Positions 6,448 through 15,102 of a DNA stretch of 20,247 bases are shown one piece after another. This DNA is from Thalassospiraceae bacterium. GTDB taxonomy: Bacteria > Pseudomonadota > Alphaproteobacteria > Rhodospirillales > Magnetovibrionaceae. The stretch covers positions 1 through 20,247 of the forward strand of contig DAOWFB010000086.1 in assembly GCA_030638205.1 (NCBI GenBank), in the 5' to 3' direction. Made by a program: the position numbers and the translations under genes. Positions within the stretch are counted from its first letter, which is position 1. Each line of letters starts with the position of its first letter. The notes under the pieces are model-generated. The model was not told where the DNA came from and did no database searches. It was given only the letters and a program-made list of their open reading frames with translations.

Positions 6448-6535
6448 ATCGCGTCTTGTATCGCGTCTTGTTATGAGCTTCGCCCCCTTACCCCCCCCTC
6501 TATAATGCGGCTCATATCAAGGCGCGATTTTTTTT
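6448..6535 (+). terminator. Terminator of the rhodanese gene with a duplicated left arm, overlapping tlyA
   Basis: Arms at 6460-6477 and 6511-6528 pair at 16 of 18 positions and are followed by eight Ts (6528-6535). The loop is large (33 bases, C-rich). The first 12 bases of the left arm (ATCGCGTCTTGT) are perfectly duplicated in tandem just upstream (6448-6459), so either copy could pair with the right arm. The right arm and T tract lie in the last codons of tlyA, transcribed the other way. Confidence 0.6.
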
Positions 6536-7341
6536 ACCGCACATATAAGAAATTCAATATTTCCTTCCGGGCCTTTTATGGGGCTTTGGGAAACTCCCAT
6601 CACTTCCCAGTCGTCCATCCCTGAAATCCAGTTTTCGATTTTATCGCAAACTTCTTGGTGCAGGTCTGGGTCGCGCACCACACCGCCCTTGCCCACCTGG
6701 TCTTTGCCCACTTCAAATTGCGGCTTGATAAGCGCGATTAGGCTGGCACCCGGTGCCGCCAATTTCATCGCTGCCGGTAATACGGTTTGCAGGCCAATAA
6801 AAGATGCGTCGCAAACTATTAAATCAATTGGTTCGGGTATTTGTTCATCGGTTAGGTAGCGAGCATTTGTTTTTTCCAAAACCTCAACCCGCTCGTCTTC
6901 GCGCAGTTTCCATGCCAGTTGGCCATGGCCAACATCAACCGCATAGACCTTTGTCGCACCGCCATCTAATAACACGTCAGTAAAACCACCAGTGGATGCG
7001 CCAACATCAAGGCAAACAAGGCCATTTGGGTTAATGGAAAAATACTCAAGCCCCGATGCCAGCTTGACCCCGCCACGCGAAACCCATGGGTGGTCTTGGC
7101 CTTTTATCTCTAACGGGATTTCTTGGGAAACCTTATGGCCCGGCTTGTCCATGCGCTTGGTTTCGCTAAAAACCTTGCCGGCCATAATTAAAGCCTGCGC
7201 CTTGGATTTGCTTTCGACCAAACCACGATCAACCAACAATTGATCGATGCGTATTTTTTCAGTTTGGGGCAATTTTTGTTTAAGCCCGGCTTTTGGTGGG
7301 CACACCTTTGGCGTTTTTGCCAAGAGCGGCCAACGCAACAT
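6517..7341 (-). CDS. tlyA: TlyA-family rRNA 2'-O-methyltransferase
   Basis: S4-domain plus SAM-dependent methyltransferase of the TlyA/hemolysin A family, which methylates ribose 2'-OH of rRNA cytidines. The S4 RNA-binding domain begins at IRIDQLLVDRGLVESKSKAQ and reaches GKVF. A PWVSRGGVKL segment links to the methyltransferase with motif I DVGASTGGFTDVLL, VYAVDVGHGQLAW, IVCDASFIGL and ALIKPQFEVGK. The start is uncertain: ATG at 7341 would overlap dxs by 62 bases and adds about 23 residues before the S4 domain; TTG at 7272 lies just after the dxs stop. Neither has a clear ribosome binding site. Last gene of the xseB-ispA-dxs-tlyA cluster. Confidence 0.92.
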   Translation of the reverse strand: MLRWPLLAKTPKVCPPKAGLKQKLPQTEKIRIDQLLVDRGLVESKSKAQALIMAGKVFSETKRMDKPGHKVSQEIPLEIKGQDHPWVSRGGVKLASGLEYFSINPNGLVCLDVGASTGGFTDVLLDGGATKVYAVDVGHGQLAWKLREDERVEVLEKTNARYLTDEQIPEPIDLIVCDASFIGLQTVLPAAMKLAAPGASLIALIKPQFEVGKDQVGKGGVVRDPDLHQEVCDKIENWISGMDDWEVMGVSQSPIKGPEGNIEFLICAVKKIAP

Positions 7342-9226
7342 CTAATATTTTATCGGTGCTCAAGCCCGCCTGAATTATTTGATTTGCTTGTGTCTCGTGC
7401 TCAATAAATATATCGGGAATTGCCATGGTGCGAATTTTTAAGCCCTTATCCAGCAAGCCCTTGTTGGAAAGATGCTCAACAACGCTAGCACCAAAGCCGC
7501 CGTGCGAGCCCTCTTCGATGGTTATTAAAACCTCGTGCTCGCGGGCCATGCGCTCAACCAAGTTTTCATCCAGCGGTTTCATAAACCTGGCGTCCGCTAC
7601 GGTGGTGGAAAAACCCTGCGCCGCCAGCCTTGAGCCGGCTTCCAATGCGGCAGCTAGGCGGGTGCCAATGGAAATAATACCCACGGTCGTGCCTTCAACC
7701 ATTATGCGGCCACGGCCAATTTCAAGGGTTGTTCCAACTGCCGGAAGCGGGGCGCCGACCCCTTCGCCGCGCGGGTACCTGAAAGCTATTGGCCCTTCGT
7801 CAAATGCAGCAGCTGTTGCGGTCATGTGTTTTAGTTCAGCCTCATCAGCCGGGGCCATCACCACAATTCCCGGAACACAGCCTAGATAGGCTAAATCAAA
7901 AGAGCCGTGATGGGTTGCGCCATCGGCACCGACAAGCCCGCCACGGTCAAGGGCAAAACGAACCGGAAGCTTTTGTATGGCCACATCATGAATGACCTGA
8001 TCATAGGCGCGCTGCAAAAATGTTGAATAAATGGCGCAAAATGGTTTAACACCTTCGGCTGCCAACCCGGCGGCAAAAGTAACCGCGTGCTGTTCAGCAA
8101 TTCCCACATCAAAAAACCGATCGGGGTATTTTTCAGCAAATTCATCAAGCCCTGTTCCAGATGGCATGGCAGCGGTAATGGCGACTATTTTTTCATCGTT
8201 GCCGCCAAGGCGTACCATTTCATCGGAAAAAACCGATGTATAGCTGGGTGCGTTTGATTTTTTGCTTACTTCTTGTGTTCCGGTAACAACATCAAAACGG
8301 CCAACACCGTGATATTTATCCGGCGCATCTTCGGCAGGGGCGTAACCGTGTCCTTTTTGTGTAACAACATGAATTAATACCGGGCCCACACCATCATCGT
8401 CGCGCACGTTTTTTAAAACCGGTAACAAGTGATCCAAATTATGCCCATCAATGGGGCCAACATAATAAATACCCATTTCTTCAAACAAGGTACCGCCGGT
8501 AACAAGGCCACGGGCGTATTCTTCTGCCTTTCTTGCCGCTTCTTCCAAGCGGCGGGGCAATTTTTGTGAAAGCTGTTTGGCTAGGTCGCGGGCCTGACGG
8601 TATGGCTTTGATGAAATTAACCTTGAAAGATACGCGCTCATGGCACCAACTGGTGGGGCTATGGACATATCGTTGTCATTAAGAATAATGATGAGGCGTG
8701 AATCCTGCGAACCGGCGTGGTTCATTGCTTCGTAAACCATTCCTGCGCTCATGGCGCCATCACCAATTACGGCAATTACATTGTTGGTGCCGCCATCCAT
8801 ATCGCGGGCAACGGCCATACCCAGACCAGCCGAAATAGATGTTGAGCTATGCCCAGCACCGAACGGATCGAACCTGCTTTCTGCCTTGTTGGTAAAACCT
8901 GAAATCCCCCCGCCTTGGCGAAGGGTGCGCATTTGTTCGCGCCGCCCAGTTAATATTTTGTGGGGGTAGCACTGATGGCCCACATCCCAGATGAGCTTAT
9001 CATCTGGAGTGTTAAATACGTGATGAAGGGCGGCGGTTAATTCAACAACACCCAACGATGCCCCAAGATGCCCGCCGGTTATTGATGTTGTGCGCACGGT
9101 CTCGGAGCGCAACTCATCAGCCAGCAGCTTAATATCGCTCAATTCCAATGAACGGATATCGTCGGTGCTGGAAATGCTATCCAGTATAGGTGTCAGTATG
9201 GGTGCGCCATCCACCGTTTCAGTCAT
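7280..9226 (-). CDS. dxs: 1-deoxy-D-xylulose-5-phosphate synthase
   Basis: Condenses pyruvate with glyceraldehyde 3-phosphate to DXP, the first step of the MEP isoprenoid pathway and also a precursor step for thiamine and pyridoxal. 648 residues, the normal length. Seen: GGHLGASLGVVEL near the N-terminus, thiamine-diphosphate motif GDGAMSAGMVYEAMNHAG ending at LNDND, YVGPIDGHNLDHL, GIAEQHAVTFAAGLA with the catalytic Glu, DRGGLVGADGATHHGSFDL and the C-terminal transketolase domain with EEGSHGGFG. Start ATG at 9226 is chosen because GAGGA lies just upstream and MTETVDG fits the family. The open frame continues to 9358 but that part overlaps ispA and looks noncoding. Follows ispA by 61 bases. 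Confidence 0.96.
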   Translation of the reverse strand: MTETVDGAPILTPILDSISSTDDIRSLELSDIKLLADELRSETVRTTSITGGHLGASLGVVELTAALHHVFNTPDDKLIWDVGHQCYPHKILTGRREQMRTLRQGGGISGFTNKAESRFDPFGAGHSSTSISAGLGMAVARDMDGGTNNVIAVIGDGAMSAGMVYEAMNHAGSQDSRLIIILNDNDMSIAPPVGAMSAYLSRLISSKPYRQARDLAKQLSQKLPRRLEEAARKAEEYARGLVTGGTLFEEMGIYYVGPIDGHNLDHLLPVLKNVRDDDGVGPVLIHVVTQKGHGYAPAEDAPDKYHGVGRFDVVTGTQEVSKKSNAPSYTSVFSDEMVRLGGNDEKIVAITAAMPSGTGLDEFAEKYPDRFFDVGIAEQHAVTFAAGLAAEGVKPFCAIYSTFLQRAYDQVIHDVAIQKLPVRFALDRGGLVGADGATHHGSFDLAYLGCVPGIVVMAPADEAELKHMTATAAAFDEGPIAFRYPRGEGVGAPLPAVGTTLEIGRGRIMVEGTTVGIISIGTRLAAALEAGSRLAAQGFSTTVADARFMKPLDENLVERMAREHEVLITIEEGSHGGFGASVVEHLSNKGLLDKGLKIRTMAIPDIFIEHETQANQIIQAGLSTDKILDVALAALGKNAKGVPTKSRA

Positions 9227-9287
9227 TTTTTCCTCATTTGAGTGCTCGGTATTGCTACATAAGCTGGGTTTTAGACCCCAATTGAGC

Positions 9288-10199
9288 TCAGGACAACCGC
9301 TCAACCACGAAATTAGACAAATCACGTAAAGGGTCTGCCTTTTTTTCATATATTGCAAGGTGTTCTACCGCTTGGGCGGAAAGCGCCTTGGCCTGTTCTC
9401 TTGCCCCTTCTGCACCCAGCATGGTTACAAAGGTGGCTTTTCCTTGGGCCTGATCCTTGCCGGTTTTTTTACCGACGGTTTCTTCGTCACCTTCATAATC
9501 AAGCAAGTCATCGGCAATTTGAAAGGCCAACCCAAGGTCATGGGCATAGCCATGCAGCATATGACGGGCATGTTCAGACGCTTTGCCAAGAATACATCCG
9601 GCAAGACACGACACATCTATTAGTGCGCCTGTTTTCATTCTTTGCAAACGGGCGACCTCGTTCACATCAAAATTATGCTCGTGAGCCACAAGGTCCAACA
9701 TTTGTCCGCCGACCATACCTTTTAGACCAGCGGCTTTGGCCAGCGCATCAACCAATTCAATGCGAATGCTTGCATCTTGGTGAGTTTTGTCGCTAGAAAT
9801 TATTTCAAATGCCAATGCCTGAAGCGCGTCGCCTGCTAATATGGCGGTTGCTTCGTCAAATTTTATATGTGTGGTTTCACGCCCACGACGAAGATCGTCA
9901 TCATCCATTGCGGGCAGGTCATCGTGTATTAAAGAATAACAATGCACCATCTCTATGGCGGCGGCGGTGCGCTCTGCGCTTTCGCTGTCCACTTCAAACA
10001 GGGCAGCAGTGTTTAGTGTAAGAAACGGTCTTATACGTTTGCCACCACCAAGGGTCGAATACCTGATCGCTTCCATCAAGCGGCCTTCTGGCCCATTGGT
10101 TTCAGGCAATAATTTTCCTAACATTGCATCAACCCTATTGGCAGTTTTTTTCAACTGGGCCGAAAATGCGTCTGTATTTGATTTATTTGATTGTGACAC
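9288..10199 (-). CDS. ispA: Farnesyl diphosphate synthase
   Basis: Trans-prenyltransferase making farnesyl diphosphate from IPP and DMAPP/GPP. 303 residues. The N-terminal GGGKRIRPFL block, first Asp-rich motif DDLPAMDDDDLRRG and second motif FQIADDLLDYEGD are intact, as is KTG. The residue five positions before the first Asp motif is Tyr (CYSLIHDD), as in bacterial C15-type synthases with the two-residue insertion, which favours farnesyl over geranylgeranyl product. Start is GTG at 10199, two bases after the xseB stop, so coupling is likely. Feeds from dxs-made precursors in the same cluster. Confidence 0.95.
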   Translation of the reverse strand: MSQSNKSNTDAFSAQLKKTANRVDAMLGKLLPETNGPEGRLMEAIRYSTLGGGKRIRPFLTLNTAALFEVDSESAERTAAAIEMVHCYSLIHDDLPAMDDDDLRRGRETTHIKFDEATAILAGDALQALAFEIISSDKTHQDASIRIELVDALAKAAGLKGMVGGQMLDLVAHEHNFDVNEVARLQRMKTGALIDVSCLAGCILGKASEHARHMLHGYAHDLGLAFQIADDLLDYEGDEETVGKKTGKDQAQGKATFVTMLGAEGAREQAKALSAQAVEHLAIYEKKADPLRDLSNFVVERLS

Positions 10200-10201
10200 C
10201 C

Positions 10202-10468
10202 TTAATCAAACTCCGCCGGCTCGGCACTGGGCTTCCCGCCAGAACCCGGAACAATTTTTTCTATTCTTGCTTCTGCTTCTTTTAATTTTTGCTCGCAATG
10301 GCGCTTTAGGTGGGTTCCGCGCTCAAACGCCTTGATGGCACTTTCAAGCTCGCCCGAGCCATCTTCTAGGTTGCGCACTATATCTTCTAGCTCAGCCAAT
10401 GCCTCTTCAAAGCCAAGGGTCTTGATATCGGCTGGTATTTCTTCGTTTTGTTTATTTGCCTTGGCCAT
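10202..10468 (-). CDS. xseB: Exodeoxyribonuclease VII small subunit
   Basis: 88-residue small subunit that binds XseA and is needed for the exonuclease VII complex, which degrades single-stranded DNA. Typical features: FEEALAELEDIVRNLEDGSGELESAIKAFERG followed by a helical LKRHCEQKLKEAEARIEKI segment. Start is ATG at 10468. First gene of the minus-strand cluster; the xseB-ispA-dxs order is common in Alpha- and Gammaproteobacteria. No strong minus-strand promoter could be picked out in the 124-base gap upstream. Confidence 0.95.
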   Translation of the reverse strand: MAKANKQNEEIPADIKTLGFEEALAELEDIVRNLEDGSGELESAIKAFERGTHLKRHCEQKLKEAEARIEKIVPGSGGKPSAEPAEFD

Positions 10469-10490
10469 CTTCAGATGTTCCCCATATATG

Positions 10491-10504
10491 ATTTACAAGT
10501 AAAT
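10491..10504. promoter_or_regulatory. Candidate operator between xseB and the RND operon
   Basis: ATTTAC-AA-GTAAAT is a perfect inverted repeat with a two-base centre in the divergent gap. A second, imperfect inverted repeat (TTGAAAGACT at 10534-10543 against AGTC-CT-TTTCAA at 10560-10571) lies just before the ribosome binding site AAGAGG of the adaptor gene and may form a leader hairpin. Regulator unknown. Confidence 0.4.
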
Positions 10505-10592
10505 TTAAGGCTATTGCGGTTTATAAAGCAAGATTGAAAGACTGTGGGTTTAGCTCTAAAGTCCTTTTCAACCAACAAAAAAGAGGCTTTCA

Positions 10593-11774
10593 ATGAGATC
10601 TGGGCAATCTGGGCAATCTGGTTTTTTTAGCACCTGTGCAAAAATTACATTATTCGCGCTTTTACTATCTACTTTTGCAGTTTTAGCAACAGCTACAAGC
10701 GCACAAGAAAAAAATCAGGATGAAACTAAGGATGAAGAACTAGGTTCCACCGTAAGCGTTGACGAGGTTCGCGTGGAAACTGCACGCCAGAGCGTTCCCA
10801 TAATTGGTCGTCTGGTTGCGGCACAATCAGGTGCCGTTTCAGCCATTGTAAAAGGCCCAGTATTAAAAATACTTGTCCGAGTTGGTGACCGAGTAAAAAA
10901 GAATGACAAAATTGCCCTGCTGCACAGTGACAGTGTTAAATGGGCGCGCGAGCTGGCTAGCGCCGAAGCTCAGGCCGCCAAAGCCAGAACCGGAACTGCG
11001 CGTGCTCAGATGGAATTGCGTCGTCAAGAACTGCAGAGGCTTAAAGATCTTAAAACCTCAGCTGCTTTTAGCCCGGCCCGATTTGATGATGCCAAACAGG
11101 AATTGATAAAAGCAGAAAATGCATCGCTCGAAGCCGATGCCCAACTTAAACGTGCGCGCGCCAGCCTTAAACTTGCCGAAATAGATTTTGCCAATACCAC
11201 AATCCGTGCACCATACACCGGAGTTGTAACAAAAGTTCACAGCGAAAGCGGAAGCTACCTAAGTGTAGGCCAACCAGTAGTAAGCATGATTAGCGATGTG
11301 GATATGGAAATAGAGGCCCAAGTTCCGGCCAGACGCACAAGCGGCCTTTTGCCCGGAACCGAGGTTCCGTTTCGCATTGGAAATTCCGTCACTGGCATAA
11401 GCGCAGTTCGCGCCGTAGTGCCCGAAGAAAACCCCCTGACGCGCACCAGAGAAGTTCGTTTAACACCAATAGACGATGGTGTTCTTGAAGGAATGGCGGC
11501 AAACCAAGGCGTCACCATTGACGTTCCCGCAGGTGCGGTGCGCGAGGTAACAAGCGTTCATAAAGACGCGGTATTAAACCGCAGTGGAAAACGGGTTGTC
11601 TATGTTGTGATTGACGGAAAAGCAAATATGAACCCGGTTACGCTGGGTGAAGCAATCGGAAGGCGATTTATTGTTATCAGCGGACTTAAGCCCGGCGACA
11701 AGGTTGTGGTGCGCGGCAATGAACGCCTACATCCGGGGCAAAATGTATCCATTAAAAAGAATGAAATAAAATGA
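10593..11774 (+). CDS. RND efflux periplasmic adaptor (membrane fusion protein)
   Basis: 393 residues. A long N-terminal signal or anchor segment (hydrophobic about 17-37, ending ATSAQ) is followed by a biotinyl/lipoyl half-domain (GPVLKILVRVGDRVKKNDKIALL), an alpha-helical hairpin rich in Ala, Arg and Glu, the second half-domain (TTIRAPYTGVVTKVHSESGSYLSVGQPV) and beta-barrel and membrane-proximal parts ending ISGLKPGDKVVVRGNERLHPGQ. It links the inner-membrane pump to an outer-membrane channel; no channel gene is in the window. Start ATG 10593 has AAGAGG just upstream. Codons 3-10 are a 9-base tandem repeat (SGQSGQSG). Its stop overlaps the permease start (ATGA). Confidence 0.93.
   Translation: MRSGQSGQSGFFSTCAKITLFALLLSTFAVLATATSAQEKNQDETKDEELGSTVSVDEVRVETARQSVPIIGRLVAAQSGAVSAIVKGPVLKILVRVGDRVKKNDKIALLHSDSVKWARELASAEAQAAKARTGTARAQMELRRQELQRLKDLKTSAAFSPARFDDAKQELIKAENASLEADAQLKRARASLKLAEIDFANTTIRAPYTGVVTKVHSESGSYLSVGQPVVSMISDVDMEIEAQVPARRTSGLLPGTEVPFRIGNSVTGISAVRAVVPEENPLTRTREVRLTPIDDGVLEGMAANQGVTIDVPAGAVREVTSVHKDAVLNRSGKRVVYVVIDGKANMNPVTLGEAIGRRFIVISGLKPGDKVVVRGNERLHPGQNVSIKKNEIK
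10599..10622 (+). repeat. In-frame 9-base tandem repeat in the adaptor signal sequence
   Basis: TCTGGGCAA occurs twice in full and a third time as TCTGG, encoding SGQSGQSG right after the start codon. Slippage would add or remove three residues without breaking the frame, in the region before the hydrophobic core of the signal sequence. Confidence 0.7.
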
Positions 11775-14700
11775 ACCTTATTCGCACTGCAATAGATCGG
11801 CCCATTGCCGTAATTGCGGCGGTGATGATGGTTGTCATGTTCGGTCTGCTGGCGTTGCAAACCATCCCTATTCAATTAACCCCTGACATAAGAAAACCGG
11901 TTTTATCGGTGCGCACCAACTGGCCCGGTGCGGCACCAGCCGAGATCGAGCGCGAGGTTATTAATCGCCAAGAAGATGTTCTTAAGGGACTTGAAGGGCT
12001 TGATTTAATGTCGAGCCGTTCACAGCACGGCAGCGGACGAATTACGCTGGAGTTTTCTCTTGCCCAAGATATGGATAAAGCCCTGTTGCTGGTTTCAAAC
12101 CGGCTTGAACGCATTACTGGATATCCTGACGAGGTTGATAAACCGACGCTCAGAACCCACGACAGCGAAGACCGACCCATCGCATGGTTTGCCTTAAAAA
12201 GAACCGCTGGCAATGAGCGTGATATCCATACCTACGGCGATTACATAGAAAATGTAATTCAAGACCGCATTGAACGGGTTACGAACATTGCCGGGGTAAA
12301 TGTCTATGGCGGAATGAAGCGGGAAATGCGGGTGCTGGTTGACCCGGAACGAATGGCTCGGTTTGGGCTTACGGTTTCCGAAGTTGTTAATGCGTTGCGT
12401 TCGGCCAATTCATCGGCCACCGCAGGCACGGTTGACGAAGGAAAACGCCGTTACGTGGTGCGAACCCAAGGCGAGCTTTCATCCATAGCCCATGTTCGTG
12501 CGGTTGTGGTTCGTTCGCTTAATGATGGAAGCGGACAAATCTCACGCGTTACTGTTGGCGATATTGGTGAAATTGTTTATGGCTACCGCGAACCGAGAAC
12601 GCGCATTCGACGCTTAGGTGAGCAGGCATTGGTGCTAAATGCTGTTGGCGATAGCGGTTCAAACGTAATTGAAGCAATGGCTGGCGTCAGGGCGGCGGTT
12701 AGCGAATTAAACTCAGGGCCCCTGCCCGCAGCCGGGCTTGAGCTTATCCAGATGTATGACGAAACGGTTTACATCAATTCGGCCATTGATTTAGTGCAAC
12801 AAAATATCTGGATTGGCGGTTTGTTAGCGGCGATGGTGTTGATGCTATTTTTACGATCAGGCTCTGCCACGCTAATTATTTCTATAGCAATTCCGGTTTC
12901 AGTTATTGGTGCGTTTGTTGCTATGGCCGCAATGGGCAGATCAATAAATGTTATTTCTCTGGCCGGTATCGCCTTTGCCGTTGGCATGGTGGTCGATGCG
13001 GCTATTGTGGTTTTGGAAAATATTTACCGCTTACGCCAAGAAGGAAAGTCCGCAAGCGATGCGGCATACCATGGGGCAAAGCAGGTATGGGGGGCGGTTT
13101 TAGTTTCGGCATTGACCACGGTGTTGGTGTTTGCCCCAATTTTAGCCATGAACCTTGAGGTCGGGCAGCTTTTTCGTGATATCGCAGTTGCCATATCGGT
13201 TTCGGTTGTTCTTTCACTGATAGTGGCGGTAAGCGTTATTCCTGCGCTTTCCAACAGGCTTTTGAAAAAAATACCTGAAGCGGCAAAAATAGAACGCTTG
13301 GCGGCGCTTGATGCGTTGGCAGAAAAATTCACTGCGTTCATAGTTTCTTTTACCCGCCGCGTTGCCGTTGATAAAAAACTGGCCCGCAACGTGGTGGTCG
13401 CCATAACAATTTCTGCATCGATTGTTACATGGGTTTTGTTGCCCAAACTTGAATATCTGCCCGAAGGAAACAGAAACCTTATTATTGGCGCCATATTGCC
13501 ACCGCCGGGATACAACCTTGAAACAACCATTTCCATCACCGAAGAAGTTGAGGATGAGCTTAAAAAATACTGGGCATCAGAAACCGGCCCAGAAGAGACC
13601 GTCGATGGAATACCAAAAATAGATAATTTCTTTTTTGTAGCACGGCCCACATCAACCTTTGTTGGCGTCAGCGCTATAGAGCCCGACCGTGCCGCAGAAT
13701 TAATACCCATAATAAGGGAGCCGGTTTTTAAAGAACCGGGAACGTTTGGGTTTGTTACTCAACCTTCACTTTTTGGCCGTTCCGTTGGCAGTGGCAGATC
13801 TATTAATATCGATATTTCCGGACCCGAACTAGAAAAGGTTCTGGCAACCGCATTAAAGGTTACGCAAATAACCGGCAAGGTGTTGCCAAAAGACGAAGGG
13901 AACCAAATTAGACCTAGACCAGGTCTGGAGCTTGGCGCACCTGAGGTGCGAATTATTCCAGACCCTGTGCGTCTGTCAGATAATGGAATATCAGCCCGCG
14001 AGTTCAGCCAAACCGTTGATGCTTTTAACGATGGTTTACGCATAGCTCAAATAACGGTTGACGGCGAAAGAATAGATTTAACAATCGCCGGGCCGGAATC
14101 TGGCATAACCGAAACCCAAGGGGTGGCAAACCTTCCGGTTGTAACACGCAGTGGTGCCATTTTGCCCGTCAGTTCGCTGGCCGAGGTTATTGTGACATCG
14201 GGGCCAACCGAAATCAGACATATCGAGCGCGAGCGAACCGTAACCATCGAGGTTCGCCCGGCACCCAACGTTTCCATGGAAGAAGCAATAGACATAATAA
14301 ATACAGAGGTGTTGGCCCCGTTATTTAAAGACGGCCTACCCGATGGCATGAGCATTAATCTTTCTGGAACCGCTGATAAATTATCACAAGCATGGGATGC
14401 GATGGTGGTTGATCTGCTAATCGCGATTGTGATTGTTTATCTTGTGATGGCGGTATTGTTTGAAAGTTTTATTTACCCATTGATAATTGTTCTTTCGGTT
14501 CCGCTGGCAACTGCTGGCGGGGTAATCGGGCTTGGCATGCTAAGCCTATTCACGCAACAGTCGCTTGATATGCTGACGATGCTTGGATTTATTATTCTAG
14601 TTGGCATTGTGGTCAACAACGCCATACTTATTGTTCACCAAACGCTTTACCACCAACGTAGTGATGGCATGAATATTGAAGATTCCATTGTTGCTGCGAC

Positions 14701-14923
14701 TCAAAACCGTATCCGCCCCATATTCATGTCGACCCTAACCAGTGTTTTCGGCATGCTGCCGCTGGTTATGTTTCCCGGTGCCGGTTCAGAACTTTACCGT
14801 GGCCTAGGCTCGGTTGTGGTTGGTGGATTGGCCTTATCGGCATTGTTGACATTATTTATAATCCCGTCGCTTCTGACATTGGTGCACGGGTACACAAAAC
14901 CAAAACAGGTAAATGATGCATAA
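11771..14923 (+). CDS. RND-family efflux permease
   Basis: 1050-residue inner-membrane proton-driven pump of the AcrB-like superfamily: TM1 near the start, a large periplasmic loop, TM2-6 around 340-500, a second periplasmic loop, then TM8-12 near the C-terminus. Seen: GAAPAEIEREVINRQED, GMVVDAAIVVLENIYR in TM4 (D409 followed by Ala), VGIVVNNAILIVHQ in TM10 and RIRPIFMSTLTSVFGMLPL. Compared with AcrB, one of the TM4 Asp pair is Ala and the TM10 Lys is Asn. That pattern is found in a divergent HAE1-like branch and is not the CusA metal signature. Substrate cannot be deduced. Overlaps the adaptor gene by 4 bases, so they form one operon. No clear terminator in the 149 bases after it. Confidence 0.94.
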   Translation: MNLIRTAIDRPIAVIAAVMMVVMFGLLALQTIPIQLTPDIRKPVLSVRTNWPGAAPAEIEREVINRQEDVLKGLEGLDLMSSRSQHGSGRITLEFSLAQDMDKALLLVSNRLERITGYPDEVDKPTLRTHDSEDRPIAWFALKRTAGNERDIHTYGDYIENVIQDRIERVTNIAGVNVYGGMKREMRVLVDPERMARFGLTVSEVVNALRSANSSATAGTVDEGKRRYVVRTQGELSSIAHVRAVVVRSLNDGSGQISRVTVGDIGEIVYGYREPRTRIRRLGEQALVLNAVGDSGSNVIEAMAGVRAAVSELNSGPLPAAGLELIQMYDETVYINSAIDLVQQNIWIGGLLAAMVLMLFLRSGSATLIISIAIPVSVIGAFVAMAAMGRSINVISLAGIAFAVGMVVDAAIVVLENIYRLRQEGKSASDAAYHGAKQVWGAVLVSALTTVLVFAPILAMNLEVGQLFRDIAVAISVSVVLSLIVAVSVIPALSNRLLKKIPEAAKIERLAALDALAEKFTAFIVSFTRRVAVDKKLARNVVVAITISASIVTWVLLPKLEYLPEGNRNLIIGAILPPPGYNLETTISITEEVEDELKKYWASETGPEETVDGIPKIDNFFFVARPTSTFVGVSAIEPDRAAELIPIIREPVFKEPGTFGFVTQPSLFGRSVGSGRSINIDISGPELEKVLATALKVTQITGKVLPKDEGNQIRPRPGLELGAPEVRIIPDPVRLSDNGISAREFSQTVDAFNDGLRIAQITVDGERIDLTIAGPESGITETQGVANLPVVTRSGAILPVSSLAEVIVTSGPTEIRHIERERTVTIEVRPAPNVSMEEAIDIINTEVLAPLFKDGLPDGMSINLSGTADKLSQAWDAMVVDLLIAIVIVYLVMAVLFESFIYPLIIVLSVPLATAGGVIGLGMLSLFTQQSLDMLTMLGFIILVGIVVNNAILIVHQTLYHQRSDGMNIEDSIVAATQNRIRPIFMSTLTSVFGMLPLVMFPGAGSELYRGLGSVVVGGLALSALLTLFIIPSLLTLVHGYTKPKQVNDA

Positions 14924-15005
14924 TTTACCCTAATATCTTGATTTTAATAATTTTTTTCAGTATCCCGGCAATATCAATAGGCCTAAAAAGATGGTAATTA
15001 ACCAT

Positions 15006-15035
15006 TTGGGATAAAGTATGCGCATATTATAATAT
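15006..15035 (+). promoter_or_regulatory. Promoter of the ArsR-family gene with a perfect palindrome over the -10 box
   Basis: TTGGGA (15006-15011), a 16-base spacer and TATAAT (15028-15033) form a plausible promoter. ATATTATAATAT at 15024-15035 is a perfect 12-base palindrome covering the -10 box, the expected place for autorepression by a BigR/SqrR-type regulator. It shares ATATTATA with the rhodanese promoter. Another TATAAT follows at 15041-15046 without a good -35. Confidence 0.6.
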
Positions 15036-15102
15036 AAAGGTATAATGATTCGAGTGGCTTGAGAGAGCTGGCTTGATTACATATTTTTTGGGGGTATTAA
15101 AA

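Noticed and set aside
9227..9358. N-terminal extension of dxs that resembles a lipoprotein signal
   Set aside because: It overlaps the end of ispA, Dxs is cytoplasmic and the family begins near MTETVDG, where GAGGA precedes ATG 9226.
13024..13710. 228-codon minus-strand frame inside the RND permease gene
   Set aside because: It lies opposite a strongly conserved coding region, and its Ser/Thr-rich sequence looks like a reverse-strand artefact.
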